A stretch of DNA of 64,000 bases from Stramonita haemastoma. Taxonomy: Eukaryota > Mollusca > Gastropoda > Neogastropoda > Muricidae. This document shows positions 29,846 to 42,119 of the stretch, piece by piece (the first letter of the stretch is position 1; each line of letters starts with the position of its first letter). The position numbers and the translations under genes are program-made. The stretch lies in contig CM060334.1 of the NCBI GenBank assembly GCA_030674155.1, forward strand, positions 32,557,517-32,621,516. The letters run 5' to 3'. The notes under the pieces were generated by a model that was given only the letters and a program-made list of their open reading frames with translations, searched no databases and had not been told where the DNA came from.

Positions 29846-30721
29846 CAGTTCAATTTTCTCATCAGTCTGGGAAGAAAGGGCGAGGCCAGGAATCGGGTTT
29901 ATGTATTAGGCAGGTGAAAATCTATCTTGGAGTGTGCCGATAGCAGAGGAGTTGTCGCAAAGCTATTTGTTGATTTAATTTGATGTATTTATGGGGTTTG
30001 GGGGGGGGATTGCTTTTTTTATCTGCTGGGTTAGAATGTTTTCCCCTACAAGTCCTATGCAAGTCCCTGTGGGTGGTCGGCCTTTGTTGTGAAGTGAAAG
30101 TACATCTTGCCTGATCCATCTCCTTATCACCCTTAGGGAAAGGCCAGTGTGGCTGTTATGTCAATGAGGTAGGACTCGGGGGGGCCCGCATAGTGGGCAG
30201 TGTGTGCACTGACAGCAGTGTGAATTGATGAAGATGGTGCTGTAAGACAGGACTGTGCACACATTGGGTTGCAAGAGGACACAAACTACTGCTGTGGTGT
30301 CCTCTTCAGGACTTCTGGTCGGTATCTGGAGGAAGGGAGGCAATCCACCTTTAGGAATATTGATCGAGCCATTTTGTTATCTGGAGTCATGTATAAGGGA
30401 AAGGAAGGAAAGTGCATGTCGTGCATAAACCACGATTGAGTTTAAAGAAAACAAAGACATACACACAAACAGGATCAAATTACTTGAGGAAAAGGAGCAT
30501 AGAAGTAATGTATTCAAGAACAAAACACCTAATGTCTCCTGCTGTGTATTGTTGCCACATGACTTGAAGAGAGCCAGCACTGCTAGGGAGTCAGTATCAA
30601 GGCGTTCAGTGACACCTGATGTTTTGGGTTGATGAGACATCTTGGTCCCTAGTGAGTCTTCTGTTTTCATGATTAATGACAGGAGAATGGACTATTTCTT
30701 AGATTTTGTTGTTGTTCCTTG

Positions 30722-31097
30722 GCTACAGCTTTGGGGCTCGACAAAGGTGAGATTTTGTGCATGTGACCATTTTTGTCCACCATTCTGCATTCTGACTGGG
30801 GATGATGATCGCTGTCTAAACTCGACACACGTGTGTGTGTGTGTGCTTTTAAAGATTTGTCATCCGTTTCCACCAGCACACAATGGCCTGCACTTTTGAA
30901 AGGCGGAACAGGTTTTAATATGCTCAAGATAGTCTTGGTGTGTCAGTACATGGGACCTTGGTTTATAGTCTCAACCGGAAGACTTCTGGGGAGTGGAGTC
31001 AGTACTGGGATCCATGGGGAAAATCCCCTTGAACAGATGCCTCACTGGTGGCTTGATCACAAGCTCAACACTGACCACTAGGCTATCCTGCACCCCA
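30722..31097 (-). mobile_element. SINE family 1, full length (antisense)
   Basis: All parts are present in order on the + strand: tail (ggtgagattttgtgcatgtg, accatttttgtccacc), middle (catccgtttccaccagcaca), core (cttggtttatagtctcaacc) and tRNA-like head (gaccactaggctatcctgc). The length is about 375 bp. Confidence 0.78.
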
Positions 31098-31154
31098 TTA
31101 CTGTGATGATTTGGAGTATTTTTATTGAATGATTGTTTTGATACACACACATAA

Positions 31155-31298
<144 letters not shown>

Positions 31299-34090
31299 AC
31301 ACGGCCCGCCTGACACCCCAGGTGATAGTCCTTCACACCTCCTGTACACCCCGAGTCTCCTGAAGCAACGTATGGGTGGGTGGCAGTTGTCGCTTGCCAT
31401 CAGTCCCCTGGACAGGGATGTGGACTGCTTTTGCCGCAGACTGAAAGTGGCCATTATCAGCGTGTGTGTGTGTGTGTGTTCCTGTGGTGTTGGCCTGTGT
31501 GTGGGCACCAGCAGGCTGGGACACCGGGTGAAAGGACAGCAGCTTCAGGAGTGTTTCCCTCTCCCAGCACCACTGCCAGCATATATCACGTTGTCAGTTT
31601 GGCTTCACTGTGGACAGACAGCATAGCATCATTCCAGCCTGGATACAGACGTCTCGGCTGGCTGAGAGTGTGTGTGTGTGTGGAAGTATGAGAGTGAATC
31701 ACTTTCCAATGAAAGGCTACAACACAAAGAGCTTTCCATTGGTGATAATGACCGATTGGATTTTTAAACAAATTAATTTTTAATCGACTTCAGTCTCCTC
31801 TTGGGGATATGAAAGAAGTGATCTTACATGAGACGAGACGAGTGAAGACAAATGGATCAGTGTCAGTGGTTTTGAAGATTTTTTTTTTTCCTCGTTTTTT
31901 TGTGTGTGTGTGTACATGTGCCTCTCCCTCATGACCCCCTTCCTCTAATATACATTTTCATGTCGGATGGATGGATGTCGTTGTCACTTTTGATGCAGAA
32001 AGGCGGTTCAGGCTTTGACATATGTTTGCGTATGTCTGTTTCCCAAAATGATCCTAATATGACAGGAACGGTCAAGGGGGAGAGGTAATCAAAACTGCAT
32101 GGAGTTTTGCACAGCAGCTTCAACAATGAGGCATATGTGAACAAAAGAAGGGTTATAAACAAGAGTGGTGGAAAGAAGAAATCAGACATTCCTCCTGTCT
32201 TGTGCTGACTGGTGTACCAGGAGCTCTCTGTCTGTCTGTCTGTCTGTCTGTCTGTTGTCTGATTCCAGGAGCTGCTCTCAGTGATGAGGTGAAATAAGCC
32301 ATGATTGATCTCTTTTATCTTCAGACTGGCAGTGATTGGACCTTTTTTTTTTCTCCCTCGTGACGTCACTGCCAACAAACAGTTCACAGGTTGATCCCAG
32401 CTTGTGATATATTGTCACCCTCGTTTTCAATCTTCAGTGGGACAACCTCTGCAAAGTTAGGGAGATAATTGTATCGTTTGTTTTTTGTGGCTCCACCCCA
32501 CCCCCTGTCGCTCTTCATCAACTTTTCAGGAGATTGGAGTATGTGTGTGTGTGTGCGTGTAACCAAGTGCTACTGATTCCGCCAGCATTGTGGGATAATG
32601 TGTGCGTTCTTCAAACAAATCTGCCTGCGTGGATGATCTCCTTTGTGTGCAAAAGAACGGTTTCAGTATGTCAATGACTTGGGATGCCACATGGTCTATA
32701 TTGTCACTTTTTTTTTCTTTTTTCGCTGGCTTGAAGTAAGGAGGACCTTAAGTATGTGTGGTGTTACCACTGTGTGGTGTTAAAAAAAGGTGATCCCTAT
32801 CTGTGGAGTGTGGTTATGTGTGTGTCATGTGAAGAAGAGGAGAACTTGTATCATGGTTTGCCTTTCAACAACAGGAGTATTCTTTGTTCATATATTGTTA
32901 TCCATAGCAGCTTCATATTACTTACCACTGCCCCTATCCTAATCATGCAATATTTTTTTTGTTTGAATTTTTAACCCCCACCGCCCTAAGTTGGTTTTGT
33001 TGTGGTTAGGTAATAAGACCCGTACTGCAGTGTCTTTAATCCGATTTTTTTTTTTTTTTTTTTTTTTTTGTATGAAAAATGACCGTACATATCTTTAATG
33101 TGCGTTTACAGTGTTTTGAAGGTTTCTTCTTTTTTAAAAAAAAAGTAAAAACAAAATGGTATAGCAGATTTTTTTTTTTTAGATAAAGGTTCAACTTCAT
33201 TCTTTTGGTTATTGTATAATTTTGAATATTGCACTGAGGAATACTATTTTGATTGTCGTGCTCAAGGTTACAGCGTCCCTGCTTTTATTAGGAAGCAAAA
33301 TGTATGTTCAGTCTTCACTGTTTTTAATTGGGTAAAAATACTTTCAGCCATGCTATATATTATGTTACACACACACACACACAACAAGAAGAAAAACATT
33401 GTTATATGTAAGAAGGGTAGTAGTTTCAATAGAATTGTGATGGGGTGTTTACGGAAGATTTGTACTAAAGGGAATTTGTGTATTGTGGATATTTAGTTTT
33501 ATTTAAGTACTGTAATAATGTTTTTAAAGATTTTTATTTCCTGTAAAGGGTTTTAAACATGTTTATGTGGCACTTTCTTGTGATGCTATGCCTCCTCTGA
33601 CGAGCCCAGACACCAGACTCATGTTGGAAAAAGTCAAGTCAAAAACACTTCAATCATCCCTGAAGGACAATTACAATACTGATTGCCTTTCAGGGATGAT
33701 TAAAGTGTTTCTGACTTTCTCCAAGTGTTGTGGTGGAGACAAGCTTTAGGTCTGCTACTGGAGAACACTTTATTTTTTATTTTGTTCTTTTATTTCGAAG
33801 ATAATTGAATAAGCACTCGTGTGCTTTTTTACATCCAGTCCCTCTGTGTATGAAATTTTGTCATGTGTTCCCACGGCACACAATGGCCTACTCTTTCAAA
33901 AAGCGGAACGGGTTTTAACGGGTGTGCACAAGGGACTTTGGTTTATAGTCTCACCCAAAGGACTTTGGGGGGGGAGTGGAATCGGCACTGATGTACACTC
34001 CAGAGGGGTGAACAAACGTGTGTTAGATGTACTGAAAACCATCAGAGGTGGTTTTAATCATTTGATAATAAATCACCACATTGCTGTTGT
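31299..34090 (+). other. Probable Groucho 3'UTR (extent uncertain)
   Basis: Sequence after the stop is at first GC-neutral, then AT-rich with long T tracts (33041-33069), GT runs and no coding frame. It contains a (CTGT)n run near 32228-32255. The first plausible poly(A) signal I see is AATAAA at 34067-34072, followed by the GT-rich cattgctgttgtgg. A minus-strand SINE piece occupies about 33798-34015. Later signals at 37254 and 41002 mean the transcript could be longer. Confidence 0.5.
33798..34015 (-). mobile_element. SINE family 1, partial (antisense)
   Basis: Contains acatccagtccctctgtgt, cccacggcacacaatggcct and ggtttatagtctcacccaaa. The head is missing after about 34015. Confidence 0.68.
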
Positions 34091-36000
34091 GGAAGAATAC
34101 TGTATCGCCAGCAGGTCTGACAGTACATGCCCAGTAATGTAAGCTGCTTATTGCCATAATCCAGTTTTGCTAAGAGGCGTCACCACATGTGGCCTCTGTC
34201 CTAGAGTTTACAATCTATTCCAGAAGACGGTTGGACTGTTGGTGGTTCTGCAAATTCTTTTTACGCAGGAGTGATTTTCTTCCATGAATATCAAGAATTG
34301 TGTACCAGGGGAAAAATTGATGAGAATGCTAATCCATACTGCTCATTTCCCTTGAAAGCTTATCAATTTTTTTTAAAGGAAAACATAATTAAAATTCAAT
34401 TCAATTGTTTTCCTTTAAAAAAAAAAATGATGCTGTTTGAAATGCAGAAACACAGAAAGGTTGGAATTTTGGAAAAGGGAAAGTTAGCTCGCTGACCAGT
34501 CTGTGCATTGTGAGTGACTTGTGTACGCTGACATCACATGTGCGTATGACAGTGCAAAAATGATCCCCTAACACTATCTACACTCGCACAATTGTGCATA
34601 TGTACTTGATTTCTGAGGCAAGGACATGATTCTTTTGAAACACATTCAGAATCCTTCATTCTCAGTCTGTGGACTGGATCTTTATGGCACAGTGCAGGTG
34701 GCAAGCATTTTTGGAATCCTTGGAAGAAGGCATATGAAATGCCAATCCAGACATAATTTCTTAATTGGAAATCATTGTCAGCAGTATGTGGTGTATCTAT
34801 ACCCTTGTTAATGAAGTGCCCATTTATCCACTATGTATAATTCTTTTCTTTATAAATCAAACGAAGGATGAATCTCCGCAAATCTTCATCTAAAAAATTA
34901 TTGTGTTGTAAAAAAAAAAAATGTGGAGTAATTCTTCAGCTTTAGGGGTTAAAGCCCCCTGACTCCCACATGTACCACCACATTTTCCCACCCATTCTTA
35001 CCTCTGTGAACAATGTCTCGGAGCAGTTAGGCAGTAGAAAGCTATGTACAGATTGCCTGCACTAAAAACATTGTTCAATGCTTGAGCAGGTTTTTCCCTG
35101 GCAGGTAGAGTGTACCGTGCAGGGTAAATGTAGTTGGGCATGTGGTGACGCCTCCTTGGGAAAGTGGGTTAGGATAAAGCTGGTGATGGATGGGCATGTT
35201 GGGTCTGGAGTTCGAACACTGCATGAAATGTTTCATGTGCTGATTCATGCACACCTGTGTGGCATAATAATTGACCGTATTTAAATATTTTCCAGGAGGT
35301 AAAGCCACTTAAATTGTCAGCTTTTATTTTGGTTAACAGGGAGAGTTAGTAGATTGAACAAGTCAGAGAATCTTTGAAGCTTGTGGATGTTTCCTAACCA
35401 TGTTGTACATTTGCTCCCCAGGCTTTTCTTGTCAAACTCCATTGATCTCAGGGAAAAGTGGAAACAGTTTAATGGAGATTTTTGGCACATTGGATAGAGA
35501 AATTTGATATCTGAAGAAATGGGGACAGAAATGTCTGACCACCTTTTCTTCCTTCCTTCCTTTCCTCCCTGTATAGCTCTGTCCTGATCTGTGTGGTAAA
35601 TGGAGTTTTTGTCTTCTGCAGCTGTCGGGGAGGATCTGCTGCTGTTTTGTGTGTGTGCTCTGTTGTGCACTTGTATCAAAAAAGCTCTTTTTTGTGATCT
35701 TGTGGATAGGCTTTTGAAAAGGCAGTGGTTAAGGATACTGTTTTTTAAATCCTTGCATTGGGGGATGAAAATTCTTATGCATGTATCCCTATTTTTGTAT
35801 AATGCAAATTTAGAATTGATTTTCATAAACACTAGTGATATGGTAATCTGACAGGTCAGGGTTGCGTACTCATACTGCCACAGAAGACTGTCATACGGAG
35901 GTAAGGAAAAGTATATCGGAAGGTGTTCATACTTGTCAGCACACTCCCTGCCTATGAAACTAGATGCTGCACACCTTTTTTTTCAGTAAACATTACACTG
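34091..36000. other. No gene or clear repeat seen
   Basis: AT-rich sequence with only short open frames. It may still be part of a long 3'UTR or be intergenic. Confidence 0.5.
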
Positions 36001-36189
36001 ACAAGGCCGTCTTTTATTTACAAGGACTTCCAAAGAGAAATGCAAATGTAGGAACATGTACAGACACATTCATACACTAAAGCAGACATCAAATAGATGA
36101 GTCAGTGATGAATAATGCAAGTTCTGGGCCAGAGGTGGACGGACCATGTGCTCCAAACTGTAAGCTGAAAGATCCTGAAATCCGAGCGG

Positions 36190-37260
36190 AGTACAATGAG
36201 AAAACATTATTGGTGCTCTGCTTGCCCAGAAGAATGGCCGGCAAATGAAACTGCCAGATGTGACGCTCCACCACATAAGGAGTCGGATTGCACAAAAGGT
36301 CAAATTCTAGTCACTGACATGCTATTAATCATCAATAAAATGGCTATACAATACAAAAATCAGATTAAAAATCTGACAATTCTATCAAAAGATATTGCAA
36401 CTTGAAGTGATAGACTCCAGAAAATGACAAAATGAGAAATTGACAAGTTAAGCATCGTAATAGGTGACCAGAATGAGGGCTTTGGTATTTTTAAAATGTG
36501 TTTACAGGCAAAAGGAAACAAAATTATGCCTTGATATTTCACTAGAATATACAACAATGGCTATAGTTTTATAATCATCAATCAAAATCTTAAAATCGAC
36601 AACTTGACCCCCACCTGCCTTTAATGGCTCCTAGCGGAAAATTAGGTAATGTGCTAAGCGACTCATTTGTTGGTGGAGCGCCACAAATAATATATGTGAG
36701 GACATGGAAAAATGTAGTATACATCAAAATTGGGGGGGGGGGGGGGTCAGCAAATAAGATGGGTAAAACCTAAATGTAGAGCTGTAAAGAGGAGAAGCTT
36801 TTCAAAGACAGCTCAATTTTCAAGAAGTGGAACCTGTCATCATCAAAAGGTGAAGCAACAATCGGCCGAGAGAATCGCCCAGCTAGGTAGGACATGTCAG
36901 CATGCCAACAAAGCTGGAGATGCCTGACAGCATCGGAGTACAAAAACCACAGGAGTCATATCACGGCCTGATCAATAATTGGCACTTAAGCTGTGCACAA
37001 GAATTTGTCATGCTGTTGAAAAACAGGACTGCCAAGGGCTGCAGTCATAGTCTAACCATTGTGCACATCAGTCGCCATACTGAACAGAATGGATCCAGAA
37101 GTAGGCTCTACCACTTACCATCAACACAACACAAACGTGGCAGATTTGGAAAGAAACTGAAACGGCGACAGTGTGAATCTTCCTTTCCATCTGGCAGTGA
37201 TATGGGTCTGCTCTTAACTTCATTATTTGACTATGATTTGAGAGGCCAGTCCCAATAAAA
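36190..37260 (+). pseudogene. Decayed coding-like stretch, possibly LINE ORF1 remains
   Basis: At 36196-36405 a frame with HYWCSACPEEWPANETARCD continues into a coiled-coil-like run (TDMLLIINKMAIQYKNQIKN), then breaks by frameshift. At 36902-37258 another frame runs 118 codons to AATAAA at 37254. I do not recognise a family. The cysteine-rich start plus coiled coil upstream of an RTE-like 3' end on the same strand suggests remains of a LINE first ORF, but this is only a suggestion. Confidence 0.3.
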
Positions 37261-37579
37261 TTCTGTTGCATTCTAAATGTTTTTCTTTTTGAAATAAATG
37301 AGTCACAAAGAACTGTCTTCATAAAGGATAACAGTACGTAGCAGTCATTCAGTATTGTTGTTTTTTTTTTGGGGGGGGGGGGGGGGGGAGGGATTGCATA
37401 AATTAAAATTGTCCTTGGTCAAGAATGGCAGCGCTGATATCACAACTTGCAGTTTATTTCTTTAAACACGATTTGATAGGTCAGTCATTGCTTCTTTCAT
37501 CAGACTGGCCCCACATGGATTCACACTGTCACTGTTTTGGGCATTGGAAATGGGGTCAGGCAGAACTGCATCCTTAGCC

Positions 37580-38230
37580 TCTTTTTTTTTTTACCTTGTA
37601 TATAGAACAGCTGACATACGGCAGAGAAGACCAAACTGGTGACCAATAATGCCAAGGGCATCAGTACTGATATCAGGGTCAATGACCAGAAGCTGGAAAC
37701 GGTTCAAAGTTTCAAGTACTTGAGAGCGTTTGTATCAGACCAGGGGTCCAAGCCAAAAGTACTATGCCGGTTTGCACTGTCAAAACTGAATACCATCTGG
37801 TGAGAGAACAGTATCTCACTCAACTCTTAAGATCAGACTAATGCACTCCCTTGTCATATCCATATTCCAGTATGCCTGTGAATCGTGGACCCTGACTGCC
37901 GATTTGGAGAGAAGAGAACAGGCAGTAGAGATGAGATGCTTCTGGAGACTCCTACAGAGACCACATAAGCAATGAAGACGTGCATAACAGAGTCCAGCAA
38001 ACCATTGGTCCCTACAAAAACCTGTAAAGAAGTGTAAACTTAAATGGTATGAGCATGACACAAGATCAAAAGGCACTGTCCAAGGAGGAAGAAAAAGAGA
38101 TGGGAGGACATCAGCAGCGAATGGACAGCCCTTGAAAATTCAACAAAACCCTGAGAGAGAGTAATGGAGGGAACTGGTTGTCAAGTCTTCAGGGGTGCCC
38201 CCATGGTCACCAGACTATAGGATCGATGGA
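37580..38230 (+). pseudogene. RTE-like LINE, 3' end of reverse transcriptase ORF (decayed)
   Basis: Broken frames encode KLVTNNAKGISTDIRVNDQK, then LETVQSFKYLRAFVSD. After a frameshift come MHSLVISIFQYACESWTLTA and LERREQAVEMRCFWRLLQR, and finally KCKLKWYEHDTRSKGTVQGG with RKKRWEDISSEWTALEN. This is the thumb and C-terminal part of RTE-type non-LTR polymerases common in mollusc and cnidarian genomes. Several frameshifts and stops make it inactive. Confidence 0.75.
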
Positions 38231-38299
38231 TAGATTGACTATTGAAGAGATGAGAAGACATGTAAATGAGACTGCATTATTCTGACAGAGAACTGATTA

Positions 38300-38590
38300 G
38301 CATGTGAATGTAGCAGGCCTGAGGTGGAAAGACGTTTAATGTCCAAAGGAAAACATTCAATATTTCATATATCCTGGAAAATGACAACTTCTGCTCCAAA
38401 CATGTGAAAATCTGATGAATTGACAAGGTCCGGTTGAATAACATAGGAAAAGACGAGACTTCTTGCAGAATGACGTCGTATTGAAGAAGCTTGAAGTTCA
38501 ACGCCAACAGTTCACAAAAATCAACACAAGAAAGCTGAAATATGTGGGCCACGTCAAAAGAAAGGGACAACGATACGTGTGTATGTACAC
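38300..38590 (+). pseudogene. Second LINE C-terminal remnant
   Basis: Fragments read DVVLKKLEVQRQQFTKINTR and KLKYVGHVKRKGQ, resembling the arg-lys-leu-lys-tyr-x-gly-his-val motif near the C-terminus of another non-LTR lineage. Upstream frames are broken. It may be a separate insertion from the RTE-like copy just before it. Confidence 0.45.
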
Positions 38591-38599
38591 CTCTCTTTC

Positions 38600-39960
38600 A
38601 ACAACAATGCTGACATACATATAATACATCTGATGCAGGTGTTACCATTGTGTTTGCTGGAGAAGACTTGTACTTAACTGCACCGATCCCTGTGGCCAAG
38701 GGGACTAGCCAGCTGATAAAACATTTATTGTACAAATGCATTCATACAATATCTGCATTTTCCACAGCCTGTTCATAATCACAAACACAAACTAGCCCAG
38801 TGCACACTTACATGTGCAAATTGCATTTCACTATGAAAAAATATATAGTTAGGCCTCACCTGCACAACCCTATCTGCAAGCATGAAAAAAACGTTGGCAG
38901 GCATGCACAGCCCATTTTGCATGTATGGTTGTGCTCCCGTATTGACATGTAATGTAACAAAGTGTGAATAGACAAGATTTTTATCATTCTGTTCACACGG
39001 CAGTCATTTGTGGCAGTATAAATGTACCCTTTGTAGCACTTCATCTGTTTTATTGTACCAGTTTAGGTTTTGTTTTTGTTTTTATTTTGTTTTTTAGGAT
39101 GGCAGTTTAAGGGGAGGGTACTGGGGAAGAATTCATGATCTGGGTGCTTTTTGTCATACCCTGTATAGAAAGTTTTTGGGAGACTTTTTAAGGGAGTGTT
39201 TGATACTTTTCATAGCTGCCAACCATTTCTTTTTTCCGTGGAATATTTCCTTCTATTTTTTTTTTATAAGAAAAATGTTCCAGTTTCCAAAATTTAAAGA
39301 GGCAAAACAAAATCCTGTGCAAATGAAGTAGGACGGCAATATGTGTTGGTTTTCCAGCGCCAGTCGCCAAGATATCAAAGTGTAGAAATCCTATTGTTTG
39401 TTCTCAGAAACGAGGAAGAAAGCCATGATATTTTAAAATTTTGCTACATTGCTAATCCACTTGCTAAAAAAAACAAACAAACATTCTCGTGGGAAAGGAG
39501 AAGCAGTGTTTGCCGTATCACTATAAACCTTTCTCTGGACAGCCTGTGAGCAGATATTCAGTACTGTAAAGGTTAAAGGTTGGCAGCTCTCTATATTTAT
39601 ATCTTATATATCTTTTTTTTTCCCAATGGGTTAAGTTCAGGCATGGCAGCTATTTCTGAAGTAAAATTAGTAAAAATGTAATGTTGACAAAAACTCATGA
39701 ACTGAGCTATCAAAATGATCAATTTAGCTGCCATTCCTGGCTTTTACAAAGGAATTGACAATATCTGTAATTTAAGGAAAGGGATCTTGAAAATATTTTG
39801 TATTTAAGAAAAAGGAACCTAAAAGATTTGGGAGATATAGTATTTAAGGGTTTTTTTTGTGTGTATTTTCTTTTTTTGGATATATTTAGGATAACGCTGT
39901 ATTTTATCTGTAACCCCATTTTTCTGTTTTTAGTCTGGGGACTTGCATTTGTTTTAAATC
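38600..39960. other. No gene or repeat recognised
   Basis: AT-rich, with short open frames only. Confidence 0.5.
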
Positions 39961-39970
39961 TTAGAGATTT

Positions 39971-40060
39971 GATTGTGGGGAGGTACGGCCGTATCTCCAG
40001 ATACTAGGATCATGTTGTTGATTGTGGGGAGGTACGGCCGTATCTCCAGATACTAGGATC
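39971..40060. repeat. 49-bp tandem duplication
   Basis: GATTGTGGGGAGGTACGGCC and the next 21 bases are perfectly repeated at 39971 and 40020. Confidence 0.96.
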
Positions 40061-40109
40061 GTGTGTATGTGTGCCAGTACCGAGGTACGACAGAATGTCA
40101 ATCCTCAAC

Positions 40110-40205
40110 TTTGAAGCGCAAATGCACATTTTCTTGGGGCTGGATTTTACTGTCCGGCGGAACGGTAGAATCTCAAGTCTCGAGATAGGGCATTTGCGCT
40201 TCAAA
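40110..40205. repeat. Foldback: perfect 16-bp inverted repeat with 64-bp loop
   Basis: TTTGAAGCGCAAATGC (40110-40125) and its exact reverse complement GCATTTGCGCTTCAAA (40190-40205). It sits just after the 49-bp tandem duplication and near the short palindrome GTACCGAGGTAC (40077-40088). Confidence 0.9.
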
Positions 40206-41001
40206 ATTTTTTTTGGTGGATTTTGGGGAAGAAGGAATGTTCGGAATTAAAAATTTTCAAATTTTTTTCTTCTTGCGTCTCATTTGTTCTCTATGTAAAA
40301 TGCACTCAGTAAAGTTTCAAAATTTCTTTATTCATATTCACTACAATCAACAAACATACATTGATACAAGTGGAAGCTCAATTCCTCAAAAAAAAAAAAA
40401 AAAATGGGGGCTACAGCGCCCCCAATATTGCACTATCTCGAAATTTACGATTCAGAGTGTCCTTCCGGTACTAAAAAGCACTTAGTAAGTCCTGCCCAGG
40501 CTTACGTGGAGGGTCCAACACAGGGCAGCTGGTTCCTGCGGCGACGAAGTCCGCCCTGCATGCCCCTTGTACACTGCACACACCACCATTTTACAGAGTT
40601 GTATAAACCATTCCATGGTTCATCTTTCTACTGTCAGATTAAAAACATGAAATACTGCATCCCAATTAAAGCATTTGTGTCGCTCCACCACGAAATGGGT
40701 CGCTTAGCACCTAGTTCTGGATTGATTATAAAACTATACCTTGTAGTGAAACCCTTTATTCTAACCAAACTAAACTCAGACCTGCATTTTTCTGTATCAT
40801 GTTCTTATTCCTCAGCATTGATAATCTTGTACTTGAAAAATGCTTGCATATTGTGCAGTGTGAATTGTTGATGCAGTGCATTTTGTGGTCTGTTTTATTC
40901 ATTGTATATAAGTTCACTCAACCCTAATGACCATGAGATGTTGATGGACTGTATACATGTATCCTTTGTCAGTTGGCGTTACTGAATGTCAGTACATGTA
41001 G

Positions 41002-41007
41002 AATAAA
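41002..41007 (+). terminator. Candidate distal poly(A) signal AATAAA
   Basis: AATAAA lies 18 bases after TGTA-type elements (gtatacatgtatcc, gtacatgta). It is followed within 30-45 bases by gttgtggtgctttcgtg, a GU-rich downstream element. This is the most complete poly(A) context on the + strand after the Groucho stop. Whether Groucho transcripts reach it cannot be judged from sequence. Confidence 0.4.
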
Positions 41008-41454
41008 TGGTTCACTTTACTGGAAAACTGTTGTGGTGCTTTCGTGTTCTTGGATCGAAAAGGATAAAACATAGCAGACCTGCCTACCTCTATGCTTTTA
41101 CACACACCTAGCATTGGAAAATTCAGAACCAGGCAAGATCCATCAGCAACTTATCTCTCAATCAATCTCCCCCCTCATCCAATAATTATGGCACTTTCTG
41201 GTAAACCGAGACCAATTCATTTTTTCTTCTCTCGCCACACACTTCTGCCGATCTATAGGTCTCTGTATGTGAGCCAAGCACTATAATACCGCTGTTCCCA
41301 AGACTGAACAACTCTAGATAATCATATAAACATTGACAGTCCCAATGGCACACAATAGCTTATGAGACCTCAGTTTTTAGTTTCGTTCATTTTTCTTATC
41401 CATGACTGTATGTTTCTGCAATACTTCTCCCTTTGTAAATTACCACCACCTTTT

Positions 41455-42115
41455 GAGACCGTTGGCAGGTTTTGGACTTTCTGGACTCGCTGATGTTGTC
41501 CTCTCATCTCTTCTTTGATCTACCATCTTTTTCTTCCTCCTTGGACAGTGCTTTGCAGTATTGTTTTTGCAAATCCTTTTGATCTTGTCATATGGCTGTC
41601 TGTATCTGTGCTTGTGGTGTCATAGTTATACAGGTCGGAGTAGTATTCTGTCCATCTGTTCAGAATATCCTGGTCATCAATGAGGCACTTCCCATTTTTG
41701 TCTTGGATTGTTGACCTTCTTCCCTGTTTTGTACCAGTCAGGTCTTTCACAAGTTGATATGTTGATGTTTTCTTCAATGTCCTGGCACTGTTTGCCAATC
41801 CAGATTCTTTTTTGAGTGCCCTATATTGTTCTGCTCTTAGATGTTAGATGTTACCCAAGGTATTTTGACTGGTCGCTGTTTGCCAAGAAGTTACCTGGCT
41901 ATTTCAGGCACTGCTGTGTTGAAACCATCCATCAAGGTATCTATATCCATATCATCTGAGTCTATCAGAGCGAGTGCTGCAAACTTCCCACCTATCCTTG
42001 CCTGAAAAATGTCTGCTACCTCTGGATCCTGTTGGGCCCAGTGCAGTCTTAAAATCATGACTTGTTGTTCTATTTTGAGATGGAGGTGGTAGTCCTCTAC
42101 TCTGGGTCGGACCAT
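41455..42115 (-). pseudogene. RTE-like LINE, internally deleted copy (antisense)
   Basis: Reading the minus strand from 42115: VEDYHLHLKIEQQVMILRLH, DPEVADIFQARIGG and DSFNTAV-like sequence (seen as DGFNTAVPEIA). After breaks comes TYQLVKDLTGTKQGRRSTIQ with DDQDILNRWTEYYSDLYNYD. Around 41580 it jumps to HMTRSKGFAKTILQSTVQGG, normally several hundred residues further on. The polymerase core (palm, YADD region) is therefore deleted. This is a non-autonomous, dead copy. Confidence 0.8.
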
Positions 42116-42119
42116 TGCT

